Assembly: GCF_010015445.1 (NCBI RefSeq)
Contig: NC_053132.1
Location: 32,700,501 to 32,764,500, forward strand
Length of the DNA stretch: 64,000 nt
Direction of reading: 5' to 3'
Source: Perca fluviatilis
Lineage: Eukaryota; Chordata; Actinopteri; Perciformes; Percidae
Position numbers and translations under genes: made by a program. The stretch's first letter is position 1; each line of letters starts with the position of its first letter. The notes under the pieces are model-generated. The model was given only the letters and a program-made list of their open reading frames with translations, was not told where the DNA came from and ran no database searches. Of the stretch, positions 47,201-60,290 are shown one piece after another.

Positions 47201-50043
47201 GGGCTCCGGAGCTATTTGTTCCATGCTGTCTCAGTTGGACTGTTTTAGCATTCTCCACATTAACGGGCCCATCATAAATCATGCAATATAACAAATGGAC
47301 TTATCCTCTGCAGATAGTGCTGCTCCTTTCAACGCCCAGAACAAGAAAAGCAAAGGTCAAATGATTAGCCTTGGTATGCCTGTGCACCTTTAATGATTGT
47401 GCCGAACCTTTGTGTTAGGCACGTGCCTCCTCAGCACATGTAGCGCTTGTTAAATACAGAGCAGAGAGGTAAATTAATGAACGCTTCCTCCTGCTGCTTC
47501 TTTGGCCTCTGCATAACCTAGTAGTGATGAATGAGCAGAAATGTGGCCTCACTGTAGCTGTACTGTAACACTGTTAAAGTACGTACTGTAATTAATGCAG
47601 CACTGTGTTTTAACAATAAAACTATGCTGTAATCAAAATGCTAGTTGTAAATAATTGACACAGTAATAATTGGATTTGACTCACGTGAGTCATTAAAGCA
47701 CAAAACATATTTGTTATTGGAAATATTGAAATAATCGTAAATGCCTAGACATATACTCCATTTGAGAGTTATTACAACAACAACAACAATGGCAATACAT
47801 TGATTTACGAAATGAACTGTGTATTGAATAATAAAAACAGGACTTGCTTGCCGCTGACCTTTCAAAGCAAGTAACCAATGAGACAACAGTATGTAACGTA
47901 GCTAGAAGCAACACACGCAAGCAGGTGAGGTAGAGAGTGATGGAAGAAAAACTCAGAGTTCCCCCGAACTGCATTTTTGCTAAATATTTCCCAACATCTC
48001 AATTTGCTGTTCAGGTGAGATGAGCCTGTAAGAGACTCCTTATCACAGAATATTTCTCATCATATTTTGCCATCACAAAGAGCAGCTTGTTTCAGTCGTC
48101 AGCTCAGTGGAGCACCAGGCCACTTTGGTCACAAACCAATCGACACCCAACACGAGCAGGACGAGCACGACGGGCAGCACCTGTTGACCCTCCCACTGCC
48201 ACCGCACCAGACCAATAGAATAATGCAGGCAGAAGAGAAAAACACTGAACTAAACTGTTTCATGTGCCACTTGAAACACTCACTGAGGACTTCATCCTCA
48301 CCTACATCATTCTCTGCACTGTGTCCCCAGGCCTCTATGTTCAACATCACAGCCATTTACCCTGTTTCGATCCCCAGCGTATGGCCAATTATTAGCACTG
48401 CTATAGGATACAAAGCGCAGAGTCAGCGGAAAATGCAGTACAAACACTCATTTAGCATGCCATCACAGGCATGGAGGGAGAGGAGGAGAGAAGAAAGGAA
48501 CGGAGGTATGTGACTTCCCCAAATAGGATGGAAATGATAGTGGTGGTGGTGTAGAGCTTCTGTACAGATGCAGGCTGGAGAGAGAGAAGGAGATCATACC
48601 GAAATTGTGCAGCTAGCAAAATGCAAATGGGGAATACTCTACTATGCAGAAAACCCATACCAGAAGAAAATGAAGTTTGGGATTTTCTTTTTTTCTTTCC
48701 TTGGGTGGTTACATAAAGTAAGGTTTTAAATTATGAAATGTAAGGCTTGAAAAAAAAGTTTGAGAGCAATAAAGTTAGTGATTTCTTGAAATCTGGAACC
48801 AAGCATGGAAATGGAAAAGAGAAAGAAGATTAGATATTTTCTCATAAACTGTAGAAATTAAGATAAAGTCAATAAAACTGGATAAAGAAGGTTCTTTAGT
48901 CAGCTGAACGTTACAAAAGGTTCTCTACTTACTGCCAATGGGAATCATACTCAATTACTTTAAAGCTAGAAATGTTTACATTAAATGGAATATTGAAAGT
49001 TATGCACACATTAGTTTTTTTATGAGTATGTCATGGTCACACCTCTCATTGTGAAATAAGCATGGCAGAATGAAGTCAGTTTCATATTGTTGTTTACAAA
49101 AATAATAATTCATCATAATTATTTCCAGTTGTTCCGGGACATAGTCTTTTTAAAGTTCAACATTAGGCATATCAGTAAAGTGGAGCAAATTTAAAATCCA
49201 CTTAGGTCCCACTAAACAAGATATATTTCAAGATCAGATAAGAGAGTTGACATAATATGCAGTAGATAATTACAGTATAGCAACCTACAGGTAGAGTGAG
49301 GCAGCATCCTTCCTGTAAAGCTTTCAGGACAAACTGCTGTTTTCCTCAGCTGATAATGCAACATACAGCATTTACAGGAAGATCATATATATAACACAAC
49401 TAGGTCAAAACCTATATGGCTGGACTGTGTATGATCAGTGTGCTAAATTGTGGCCAAACTGTTGAATTCAGAAGTCTTTAGTCTTCAGACAGCAGTATTC
49501 AAGACCAGCAGAATACTTCATTCTAACGGGCCAGCTACATTGCACATGTAACATATGCGGATGGTCCAACACTACGCTTCCACTGTAATGAAACTGGCTA
49601 CACCGTGCATGAGAGCTGCAGAGATCCTCTCTATAAGCATAAAAATAGGACAGTCTTCTATATAAATTTTTTATGCAAGGTGTGTGCTCTCCTTTTACAC
49701 AGAAATAGATCATAAAGTGTCTATATTTCTTTTAAATTAAACTACTTATATAAAGGAAATGACTGATTACTGTCAGTGAGCATATTGGCAGTTTAGTTTT
49801 GAGAGTTTCTATTTTTAATTTATTGTTTCCTGTCACCTTCGTCTTCTGATAACAGCTGACACTAGATTGACGTTTCACAGCGCTGTGCCGGGTCCAGAAA
49901 CTTAAGAAACAACAACAATCCCAAAGCAAAAGCTCACTGTCTCGCATGTGACTCACACAATCCTACGCCATGTGTGCGCTGCAGATGTAGCCAGTTAAAA
50001 GATGCATTCCCGGCACATCCGCTCCGCAAACGGTCCGCATACG
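44217..50043. other. Longest repeat-poor stretch; no gene recognised
   Basis: About 5.8 kb with only small repeats: (TCA)n at about 45017, CA at about 45547, (AAAAT)n at about 46998 and (ACA)n at about 47773. Open frames such as 48067-48513 show no recognisable domain, and no flanking splice sites combined with protein-like composition were found. It may be intronic or intergenic. Confidence 0.45.
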
Positions 50044-50047
50044 TTAA

Positions 50048-50740
50048 AGTGCCCATGTTATGAAAAAAACACTTTTTCTGGTATTTGGGGTGTTCTTTTG
50101 TGTCTCTGGTGCTTCCACACACATACAAACTTTGAAAAAAATCCATCCATGCTGTTCTGAGTGAGATACGGTTTCTGAATGTGTCCTGCTTTCAGTCTCC
50201 TAGTGAGCTGTTCAAAATTGGCCTCGGACTGTGACGTCAGACTGAAATGAGCTGGCTAACCACAACCGTTAGCCCGTAGCGTTAGCGTTAGCCGGCTAAC
50301 GCTAACGCTAGCATGCTACGTCGTTCTCAATAGCAAAGTACTGCTACAACACACACAAGTTCACCATAATCTACAAAAGAACTACTTACATGTGCGCCCT
50401 CATTTAGAAGTCTCCCAGCTAATCCTGCCTTGTAACTGACCAAAGTTGGAGAAACAGGCTTTCTTTTACTGTCTCTAGAGTTAGCTAGCTGACATGCTCT
50501 ACATCTGAGCTACTGAGCATGTTCGAGTGCAATCAAAGATAGTACAGAAGAAGAAGAAGAAAGAGGTCTCACTCTGTAGCTAAAACAGAAACCAGGTGAA
50601 AAGAGGATCTACAGCAGTGAGAGAGAGCTGTGCAGTACAACAAAAATATGGTGTTTTTTGAAAATTAAACCATGTAAACCTATTCTGGTACAACCTTAAA
50701 ATACAGTTATGAACCTGAAAATGAGCATAATATGGGCGCT
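50048..50740. mobile_element. TTAA-flanked MITE (693 bp) with a central 34-bp palindrome
   Basis: TTAA at 50044-50047 and 50741-50744. Left end AGTGCCCATGTTATG; right end read inward AGCGCCCATATTATG. A perfect palindrome at 50277-50310, centred on GCCGGC, is made of TTAGCG/CGCTAA words. No coding frame beyond incidental ones. Confidence 0.9.
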
Positions 50741-50744
50741 TTAA

Positions 50745-51024
50745 GGCTAATTTATGCTTCTGCGTTAAAGCGACGCCGTGGGTATGTATGTAGGTACAGA
50801 CCGCAACAACTGTGATTGGTCCGCTCGGCCGTGGCCTGGGAGCGTTGCATTTCTCCTTACTCATTTAGCAGGTTCTCCTTCTCCATCAACAACATGAAAT
50901 CAAGGAGAGGGTGAACTTTTCCTGCTCCAGATTTCCCACCGTGGTCAGAAAGAACAGGGGAGACACTTTGGTTCTCTCACTAGGACTCTAGAGTCGGTAC
51001 TTGCTCCGCAGAAGCATAAATCCC
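50745..51024. mobile_element. Harbinger-like MITE directly adjoining the TTAA element
   Basis: Left end GGCTAATTTATGCTTCTGCG and right end CGCAGAAGCATAAATCCC are inverted. The interior (CAACATGAAATCAAGGAGAG, CACCGTGGTCAGAAAGAACA) recurs at 61.9-62.1 kb. The superfamily guess rests on the TATGCTTCTGCG end and is uncertain. Confidence 0.8.
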
Positions 51025-51866
51025 CCTTTACGCGTACAATGTAGCCAAAGTGTCAGTGCACAGTAGATTTGGAATGAGCAGCAAACCATGAGTGGAACCG
51101 CTGTAAAAACCTCCTGAATTGACAGTGATTCGTTGTAAAAGCCTCCTGAAGACATATTGTAATTGAGGACTATCCACGCTTTATGAATGTGAGCACAGCT
51201 TGACACTAAATAGCAATGATGAGAGCATGGACTATGACAGCAGAGAATAGTTTGATTCGATGCTAGAAAGCAGGCACTGACTGAACCAAACTAGGCTATC
51301 TGTTAATATTGTATGAAGCCACTGTGTATAACATGCATATAATTATAGGTTAAATATTCTTGCTGAATTACAACTGCAGCTATCTGCACCAAAAAAAAAA
51401 ATATTCAGAGATAGTGATGAATGATTTGGCAACTGTAGGAAGTAAGTATGAAGACATTGCCTACATTACACATTTCCAAAACACACAAAATAAAAACAGC
51501 AAAAGGAATGTAGAATCAATAGATGTGTGAGAATTAAAGGCTTCCATGATCACACTGAATAAAAACTGATTTTGAAGGGTGTGTCTATTTACAAAGTAAA
51601 GTAAACTGATGACAGAAGACAAGAAAAAGATACAAGAGCAGATGTAAGGTGTGATTTGACTAGAGCCACAGCAGCTATTTATGGTCGCTCTTTACTTCTC
51701 CATGTAGGAGGCAGTGTGTTCTGCTGCGCTGCCCTCATATTAAAACCCCAGCCATTAAACAGCACTCGGCCAAAACATTAGCAGCCGCCCAGGAATTAAT
51801 TGAATATAAGCTTGTTCAGCCCATACTGTTATGTGGCACGAACACATAAGCATGCATGTACGCACA

Positions 51867-51867
<1 letters not shown>

Positions 51868-51900
<33 letters not shown>

Positions 51901-51910
51901 AACATACACA

Positions 51911-51949
<39 letters not shown>
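51868..51949. repeat. Compound (CA)n and (TA)n microsatellite
   Basis: CA 51868-51898 and AT 51915-51949 separated by AACATACACATTC. Confidence 0.95.
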
Positions 51950-51951
<2 letters not shown>

Positions 51952-52110
51952 TCACCTAAAGGATTATTAGGAACTAAGGCATGGATACCCGACCCGAGGC
52001 CGACGGGTCCCAACGGTACCCGACGGGCCGGGCTGGGTTCGGACAGATATTTAGAAATTATGGTCGGGGTCGGGTCGGGCTCGGTCACATCAGCGCGATA
52101 AGGCAACAGC
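51948..52110. repeat. Transposon-end fragments (CACTCACCTAAAGGATTATT; GGGTCGGGTCGG)
   Basis: ACACTCACCTAAAGGATTAT then TAGGAAC at about 51948-51976 resembles a widespread fish transposon end. It is followed by GATACCCGACCCGAGGCC and GGTCGGGGTCGGGTCGGGCT, another word set typical of repeats. Neither has a visible partner. Confidence 0.45.
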
Positions 52111-52112
52111 TT

Positions 52113-52800
52113 ATTACAGTTTTTTTCGATTGCTAAAACTCAAACTACAGTCTGCACTACCAACAGTCACCTGAGCTAAACAGTTCACATCACCTGCAAA
52201 ACTCATTCAAAGCAACACAACTCTTAACACACGTCTCAAACAGTATGCACAGGCCTCACTGAGATAACACACACTGTCACTCAGAACACACTGAGGGTAA
52301 AAACACTAGCATCAAACACCAATACACAAATTACAAACTTTTTCATCTTTACAGTTTGAACAATTTGAGTGACTTGACACTACTCAACAGTTTATTTAAG
52401 GAAAAAATATAGATTGTATAGCATACCAATTTTTACATAAGGTAAACAAGAAGGAATGAAAATCAGCAGTTTTCTTCAATAAAGTATTTTGTCTCTAGTA
52501 ATTTATGGAATTACTGGGGGAAAAAAACTAAAGGTACATAACAGTACCAAAGAATAGTGTGACTAATCCTGCCTCTCTCCAGCATCATGTGGCAAGTTTT
52601 CTTCATCACATTGGATGTCTGCATCATCTCTAAATACTAATGAATGTGGTGTTTCTATTGCTCTCACCTCCATTACTTTCTGAAAAACAGTAAGAACACA
52701 GTTTTACTATTGTAAAGATATTGTGTTTTTCACTTTTTTTTATAGCTGTGTACATAACCTCATACATCTTACCTGGACATATTGGTATCTTTTCATCCTG
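52113..52800 (+). mobile_element. Left half of the unclassified TIR transposon (partner of 9.4-10.2 kb)
   Basis: The left terminus TTACAGTTTTTTTCGATTGC then TAAA (52113-52136) is the inverse of the right end at 10224-10247. The interior 52486-52790 matches 9424-9760 in the same orientation. The right terminus is missing. No transposase frame. Confidence 0.7.
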
Positions 52801-52941
52801 AATCATCCTTTAACTAACAATTAATGCAAACAGGTAATTAAAACAAATTGTATGATTAAAACAACCAAGCTAAAATGGTGTGTATTTATAAAGTTGGAAG
52901 CTGCATTAATCATTTTTTGGCAACTATGGGGAGATTTAGGT

Positions 52942-52965
52942 TTAACACTAGAACCGCCAGAGCCA
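52942..52965 (+). repeat. Isolated piggyBac-like end (TTAA + CACTAGAACCGCC)
   Basis: TTAACACTAGAACCGCCAG has the form of a TTAA target plus a terminal repeat, and a diverged version is at 18110. No inverted partner was found within the window. Confidence 0.4.
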
Positions 52966-53104
52966 ACGCCATTGAACGCTTACTTTGTGTCCCCGAAACT
53001 TAACCATAATGTCCGCTGAAATTACCGGCAGCTCGCTGTGCCCTGTACGCCGTTCAAAGTCCCCTTTTATCAGGTAAACTGAACCATCAAGTACCACAGA
53101 TATG

Positions 53105-53345
53105 ACGGAGCACCACATGGAGCACCATGCGGCAAAACCATGAGGAGAACCATGCGGAAAACCACGTGGAGCACCGTAGCCGGCGTCGTGGAGCTCTGTA
53201 GCAGCTAAACACATCTACCAACTGACGCTGATACGACGGAGCTGTGACGGAGGTCTGTAGTTGGTGTGACAAAGCTCTGTAGCAGCTTAAAACAACTAGC
53301 AACAGCCGCTCACCATTATGGAGCCTGTAGCTGGTCTCTGTAGCC
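53105..53345. repeat. Degenerate short tandem repeat (GGAGCACCATGCGG-like)
   Basis: GGAGCACCA/GAGAACCATGCGG units recur four to five times at 53107-53170. Then GGAGCTCTGTAGCAGCTxAA and ACGACGGAGCTGTGAC-like longer words recur to 53345. Confidence 0.6.
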
Positions 53346-54542
53346 GGCGTCACATTTGTAGGATATTTTCCTACTATATCGTACAGACCCTTTCATTAGA
53401 ATGTTTTTCTTAAGTAGATTTTTGGAGAGTTATTTTTACTTTTACTCTGTTACAATTAGATACATTCATCAAGCTACTTTTATTTTTTTATATTATTTAT
53501 TTCTTCATGCAGATTTCTGTATGAAGCCGGTGGTCTTCTGATCCCAGGTCTGCTGGCACTCCTAATGCAGCCACACCCCTCATTACTCTGCTCATAGCAA
53601 AATAATGGCAGAGGGTACAGCAGGAGATTCAGTTGAGACAAAATATCACTGGCCTCTCTTTTTTCACTGTTATATGGTATATTTGTTTTTAAATAGCACA
53701 CTTGAGAGATGGAGTCAGAGTCCTGGTGTATTTGTATCTGATTATTATGTATTATTATTATATTTTGTTTGTGGCTTCTCTACCAACCTTTGGTTAGTTG
53801 TTGCTAATTAAGGAAGACATTCAAGTGTTACATTTTATATGCACAAACAAAGTACTGTATTGTATAGTATAGTATAAAGGATAGTGGTTTGGCCAGATGA
53901 AAGATGCCATTCTTTAGCTCAAAGATACAGCTTCAAGTCAGATTTAACTCCATCCAGATCTAGGTCTGCTCTGTAGCTAACGGTGACCTTTGACCTTCTT
54001 GTGGAAGGGTCAAGAGAAAAGACAGCAATCACCACAATCACGATATTATATTCCATAACTGTATCATACACATGCACACAATACATAATACATAACTACA
54101 GTTTATCCCACATACCTCCAGTGTCTATACAGTTGGTCTGGTTATGATCATCTTGTTTGTTAGGTGCTGTAGTTGGAGGGAGCAGAGTTCCACCCTGATT
54201 AATAATCAAGGCAGAGCTGTTTATTTTCAAGCTTCTGTTTGATTCATGATCCACAGGCTGTGAGTCAGTGCAGGGTCAAAAAGTCTTTCATGAGTTATGA
54301 GAGTATTTAGTGGGTACTAGAGAGCCATTAGCGCAGGCTAATCAGCACAGGTGTGTGTATGATTCCGCCCTGTGGGTGAGGTTAATTGCAAGTAGGAAGG
54401 CCTTGGATTCCGGCAGGGGTCCCAATGTGTGGAGGAGACGTGAAAGGTAGAAGTAGACAGAGTGTTAAAGGTCAGAAACCTGCTCAGGGCAACTTACTGT
54501 AACTCATTTTCAGAATCATGGTCAGGGGAAGAAAGCTCATGT

Positions 54543-54604
<62 letters not shown>

Positions 54605-54956
54605 TTTATAAATACCATTTTAATAGGATAAGATCAAACTTTATCTGTAATGTTACTGTTTTAATCAAATGTCCGTGATATTGCACGCAATGTCCTATTA
54701 TTGCACATTATGTCCCATAAATAAGAGAGTTGCAATGGTTGTAATCCACAGAGAGACAGTAATCCAGAGAGAAAGACAAAGTGACTAAATGTGCAGAGCA
54801 GAACAGAGCTGAAATGTAGACTGGAGCCACCTCAGCACCCCATGCCTGCTGCTGGCATGAGGTAGATGAGTTGTAAATTGGAATCAGAGGGAAATTCCAG
54901 AAACATTATCTGTTAAAAAGCAGCAATGAGCTCATCTGCCCACTGAACTGCAACCC
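53346..54956. other. No gene recognised; (CA)n at 54543-54602
   Basis: Unique-looking sequence with a ~60-bp CA tract. Confidence 0.5.
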
Positions 54957-55855
54957 TTCCCCACCACAACAATTCTGTCCATGTATCACAAACAGGATTG
55001 GTGACAAGGCGCAGCCCTGGCGGAGGCCAACCCTCACCTGGCAGGAGTCTGACTTACTGCCGAGAACCCGGACACAGCTCTCGCTTTGGACGTACAGAGA
55101 TTGGATAGCCCTAAGAAAGGAACCCCCTCACCCGATACTCCCACAGCTTCTCCCACAGTATCTCCTGGGGTACCCAGTCATACACCTTCTCCAGATCCAC
55201 AAAACACATGTACACCGGAAGGGCATACTCCCGGAACCCCTCCAGGATCCATGCGAGAGTGAAGAGCTGGTCCATTGTTTAACAACTGATAGTCAAATCT
55301 GAGGTTCGACTATCGGCCTAACCCTCCTTTCCAGCACCTGGGAGTAGACTTTACCAGGGAGGCTGAGAAGTGTGATACCCCTGTAATTGGTACAAACTCT
55401 CTGGTCCCCCTTTTAGAACAGGGGAATCATCACCCCGGTCTGCCACACCTTAGGCACTGTCCCAAACTTCCATGCAAAGTTGTCCACCAGTGTCCACCAT
55501 AGTGTTTGAGGGTTACCGTCCCTTGAGGCACCTAAGACCCTGAGACGACAGCTCAGCTTCAGCAATGGAAGCTTTGAACATTGCCCACTCTGGTTCAATG
55601 CCCCGAACCTGCACAGGGATGCACGAAAAGCTCCGCCAGAGGTGTGAGTTGAAAGTCTGTCAGACAGAAGCCTCCTCCAGATGTTCTCAGTTCGTCCGCA
55701 CTACCCATTTGGGCTTACCAGGTCTGTACAGAGTTTTCCCCCACCCCCTGACCCAACTCACCACCAGATGGTGATCGGTTGACAGCTCTGCCCCTCTCTT
55801 CACCCGAGTGTCCAAAAGATGTGGCCTCAAATCAGATGATACGATGATAGAAGGA
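54957..55855 (-). pseudogene. Rex3/RTE-like LINE fragment (endonuclease end and RT), deleted
   Basis: The minus strand from about 55850 downward gives the linker after the endonuclease (for example WVVRTN and LRVLGASRDGNPQTLWWT), then directly AWKFGTVPKVWQTGVMIPLF, FKxGDQRVCTNYRGI and the LLSLPGKVYS block. RT sequence continues to about 54960 (DLEKVYDWVPQEI, ...GLRQGCALSP-like). The step from WWT to the PKVWQTG block skips the expected intervening stretch, so an internal deletion is inferred. Frames are broken in several places. The assignment to Rex3 is from memory of characteristic motifs. Confidence 0.75.
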
Positions 55856-56075
55856 AAATATGTGAAACTTAAACAACTTTATAGAAGATAAGATTTAAAC
55901 CAATGTACGCCTTTTAAAACTGCTGTTGCCAGCCCAGGTCTTTACAGTAACTGAAGCTGTAGTACGTTTGAATTGCTTTCCCAGGTTCTCTCTGCCCCTT
56001 TGTGGCCACATCATCATGAAGCTACTTTCTCACTATAACCATAACTGTACTATACTTCTACTACTATAATCATTC

Positions 56076-57154
56076 ATCAGGTCTAGCACCATCATATCTA
56101 GAAGAGCTCCTAATACCCTATTGTCCCACTAGAGCACTGCGCTCCCAGAATGCAGAGTTACTGGTGGTACCTAGAGTCTCTAAAAGTAGAATGGGAGCCA
56201 GAGCCTTCAGTTATCAGGCTCCTCTCCTATGGAACCAGCTCCCGATCTGGGTTCGGGGGCAGAAACTGTCACCTCATTCAAGAATGAACTTAAAACTCTC
56301 CTATTTGATAAAGCTTATAGTTAGGAGGTGAGGAGTTGCAGTGTTCACCTAACTGGCCCAACTGCTTCCCTTCATAATTGTTAGATTAATAATACATAAC
56401 AAAGTAGAGGGAGGCAGGCCAGCCAAGCCAGATCTGGCAGGGGGAGAGTTCTAAGCCCGAAAAAGCTACCTCTCCTTATGACCTGTCTCTCTTAGGTTAC
56501 CTGTTTAGTTATAGTTACGCTGTTTATAGTTCTAGACTGCCGGGGGACTTCCTTCCTTTGACACACTGAGCTGCTCTCTCCTCTCCCTTTCTATTACTGT
56601 TTCTATTACTGTTACTATTACTACTATATTTTTGTGTGCAGCCCGTCCCAGAAATGCTTGTTACTAATCCTAGCTTCTGGGGAGTTTTTCCCCGAGTCCT
56701 TATGCTTTTTTCCCCCAGCGTATTTCCTTGGGAGAACGGCACGGCACGGACCCTGGTTGCAGCGTTGCCGTGGTCCTGCTGCACTCCCTGCTGAGCTCAG
56801 CGATGCCCCGCAATGTCATGCTGCGTCCTGCTGAACCCTGCAGCTTCCCGTTACATCCAGTCACTGTTCCATTATTAATGTGACTACTATCGCCCCTGTT
56901 CATCACACCCCAACCGGCTCGTCAGACACCGCCTACCAAGAGCCTGGGTCTGTCCCAGGTTTCTTCCCAAGAGGGAGTTTTTCCTCGCCACTGTCGCACT
57001 GCTTGCTCTTGAGGGAATTACTGGAATTGTTGGAATTGTTGGGGCTTTGTAAATTATAGAGTGTGGTCTAGACCTACTCTATCTGTAAAGTGTCTCGAGA
57101 TAACTTATGTTATGATTTGATACTATAAATAAAATTGAATTGAATTGAATTGAA
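56076..57154 (+). mobile_element. L2-like LINE 3' part (copy 3)
   Basis: Starts at GGTCTAGCACCATCATATCT, encoding GLAPSYLEELL, then the same C-terminal block, 3' UTR and AATTG tail (57134-57154) as copies 1 and 2. It has several indels, for example loss of one G in the GGTTCGGGGGC run and a deletion around 56850. Copies 2 and 3 begin within a few codons of each other. Confidence 0.85.
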
Positions 57155-59485
57155 TCAGTGTTTCAGTTGTGATTGTGCTGTAAAACCGCTGATTCGTGAA
57201 TATGCTGCTTTGCTGGTGTTACTTACTAAACTATCAAGGCCTCCGCTATATCTCACACTTCTCTGGGCATATTATGTAGGCCGATTAGGGAAAATGTACA
57301 TTTTTTGTGCAACAAAAGCAGCTGAAAGCAGCTTCAGAGGGTGTGCAGCTGAACCAGTGCTTGACATAAAAAGGTTCAGTCAGACAGGATTTAGAAAGCA
57401 ACCTCTAAAATATTCACTTGACCTGCTTTGTTTGCTCTCCTTCTACCCGAGGCACGCTACATCCTTTGACTCTCTCTTTTGCTCTATCACCTCTTTCTTT
57501 ACTCTTGGCCTGCTTTTGAGCTTGTGGTAAACACAGAGGCCTCAGTCCAAATCACATCTACAGGTTTCTTATCTCCACATTCTCCGGCATCCTTCCCTGG
57601 TACTCCACAATGTGTAGCTTGGATTGAAATACATCCAGAGATGAAACGAAAACTACAATATCATACTCATGTAAAAATACTTTTACGTTTTATACAAATA
57701 CAATACAATTTTACTTAATTAAATGTCAAAGTACTTGTGTAAAAATGTACTTTAATAAAAAATAAAAAGTAGGTCAGTTAAAATGTAGTCGTTACTGCAT
57801 TGTTTTTCATTTAGGGTTATATGATTATATACCTTTAAATTGCATTAAATGTTAAACCAATAGTTGAAGAACATCACACCACTCTTAAGTACAAACCAAC
57901 AATGACTTCCATTTCTATAGATGAAACTTTGCAGCCTGTGTGGATTATCAATTATAAATATATAGTGCCTTCCTCTGTATAGTCTCAGAATTAATCCGGA
58001 AAGAGGACAAAACTCAGTTAAACAAAAATGTACTACAATAAATAAAAACAGCTATGGACAGGGCGCAACAAGCACTATTAGGCTACATAAATGAAATAGA
58101 CCGCCACAGTTTATAGAATCAACAGCAGAATAAAACATAACCAAATAAGATAAGACAGACACATATCCAAGGAAACAAAACCTAGCAGTTTGCTAACATG
58201 TTGAGCTGAATGAGGCTCTGCAGTCACATCAGGGATTATTGTCAAAAACAGCAAAAAGGTCTTACACTTCTCAGTGAAGGTAAGAGTTCCTAAGTGAATG
58301 CAGAAGTCCTCCTAATATTATCATACAGAATGTTTAATACAAACATGACTACTGTAAGCAATGCGGCGAAGCATTTCATTGGTTCATTCCAGAAATCTAA
58401 TCCACCTTTTCATTAAAGGGAATTGTTCAGTATTAGTATGAGTTGCTTCAGTAGGCTTTGTAATGTCTACTAATAGTTCATGTGTATAAGGTCTTTACTG
58501 ACCATATCTTGAGGTATTTTGGATAAATGCTGTATGTTTTTGACCTTCGCCCGTCTCTCCGTCTCTGTCGTCTCCAGTTCCTGAAGATGAGTATGTACAC
58601 CACTGAGTATGCAGGTGATCAGTATTATACGTTCTGTCTCTCCCTTTCTTTTTTATTCTCTTTTTTTCTCTCTACATTTCATTTTCATGGTCAGTGGACC
58701 ATGTATCTACCCACTGGGGATAAAACCACTCAAGCCACTTTACCAGGACAGAAAAAAAATGGCACGTAGCCCCTGGGGGAGAGTCACAGAGACAAAACAC
58801 CAACACCTGTCCTATTTAATCTTCCTCGAACTAAACACTATCTGACACTGCCGCGTTGTGAGGGAAGTGAGTATTTAATGATATATGCCCCTGAGGATCA
58901 AAAGCACATTCTGTAAGAGTCAACCAGTTTACCTGAGCATCTAATGAAGCACACACAGAAATAGGAAGAATGAATCTCATATACTACTGTTACTTCCAAA
59001 AGTCATAGCAAGACATTTGGTTGTCTGTCCATTTTGAAAGCAGTTTTTTGTGCCGCTTTGATATACTCTTGGCAGCGCGGCTCTGCAGTATCAGTTGGTG
59101 GTTTAGTGGATTACTCAGTGGCACCTAGGATATCATTCTTAAAGACCACACAGTGTTAATTACTCACTTTTAAACTCGCCTTTTTTGAGCTCTACAGTTA
59201 AGAATAATTTGTATTGTCTACTTGAGGGCTCTTAAGTCCTCTTACAGTGATGTGGACTGGATATGATTTTCCATCAATATGTTTCTGTCTGTTAGTCATA
59301 GCCCTGTGCCGATCTAATAATCAGTAACAGTATCCGTCCGATACTGGCCAGAATAGCCAGCATTCACTTGTCATCCATTAGCCTAAACTAAACATTAAGT
59401 GGCATGGTGTAAAGATATGTTACAACAAGCAGCATGTGTCATATGCCTGAAGCATGGATTGCATGGAGCTAGCAAAGTGTAAGTA
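57155..59485. other. No gene recognised
   Basis: AT-rich sequence. 57650-57790 carries repeated ACTTTTA/AAAGTA words like those at 53400-53480, perhaps a decayed repeat. A 126-residue open frame at 57150-57530 starts in the L2 tail and has no recognisable domain. Confidence 0.45.
59296..59345 (+). repeat. Possible left end of a hAT element
   Basis: TAGCCCTGTGCCGATCTAAT followed by AATCAG and GTCCGATACTGGCC words resembles hAT ends carrying GCCGAT/GATACTG words. Similar words occur inverted at 63225-63300 (GATCAGTATCGGCAGATACT). A direct pairing is not proven. Confidence 0.35.
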
Positions 59486-60290
59486 AGACCTGTCAGCGTC
59501 ATCCTGTCATCTGTGTGGGATTATTTTAAGCTCAATAAAGAAAAAAGAAAAACGAGTGCAATTTATGCAATGCAAGTGTTTCGAGGGGTGGCAGCAGCAT
59601 TGGAAACTTTACCACCCCGAACTTGATTAAATCACTAAAGAAGCATCACGGAAAAGAGTATGCCGAATATATACAGGCAACAAGTGCCAAGAAGAAAAAT
59701 GTGCTTCCACAACACTGCTGGAAACAATTGAGAAGTGTGAGAAACTCCCTCCAGACAGCGACAAAGCAAAGATGATAATGGATAACGTCGCTGAATTCAT
59801 TGTGCTAGGCAACCAACCCCTTTCTGTGGTAGAAAATGTGGGTTTTTGATGCTTAATGGGACATTTGGAACCGGCATTTCATCTCTGAAACGGCTTTCCC
59901 AAAAAAGTAAGTAAATTCATTTTGAAATGCTTGGAAAACTTTTCTGTTAACGGAAGAAATGTAAAATACATGCAAAATTGAGAAGAGTAAAGTCTGTCAT
60001 TTTAAGAGACAATTCCAGTATCATAATAAAAGCAATGGATTGTCTTGGAGTGGCCAGTTTGGGATGCTTCCTGCACACCCTCCAACTTATTGTGAACGAG
60101 GGACTGCTATCACAGCATAGTGTAAGTGATGTATTGGCCATCAGCAGAAAAATTTTCTGTCACTTCAAGCACTCGCCACTTGCATATTCACGCTTGGAGG
60201 ATATTCAAGTGGAGAGAGAGCGGATGACTGTCTGCTTGAGTTCAGTGGAGCAGACAGCTCAGCAGAGTTGTGTAATTATGACTTCATGAC
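59486..60290 (+). pseudogene. hAT-family (BED zinc finger, ZBED-like) transposase pseudogene
   Basis: Plus-strand pieces in shifting frames: VWDYFKLNKEKRK, then a BED-finger frame CNLCNASVSRGGSSIGNFTT and NLIKSLKKHHGKEYAEYIQ (CxxC and the His pair present, 59557-59700). Next LLETIEKCEKLPPDSDKA and AEFIVLGNQPLSVVENVGF (about 59715-59850). After a gap, RDNSSIIIKAMDCLGVASLG and CFLHTLQLIVNEGLLSQHSV to SPLAYSRLEDIQ (60009-60210). The piece between VVENVGF and RDNSS, expected to hold the first catalytic Asp, is largely deleted. The C-terminal dimerisation region is absent. Confidence 0.85.

Noticed and set aside
48067..48513. 148-residue open frame
   Set aside because: No recognisable domain and a GC content like the surroundings; I could not tell it from chance.
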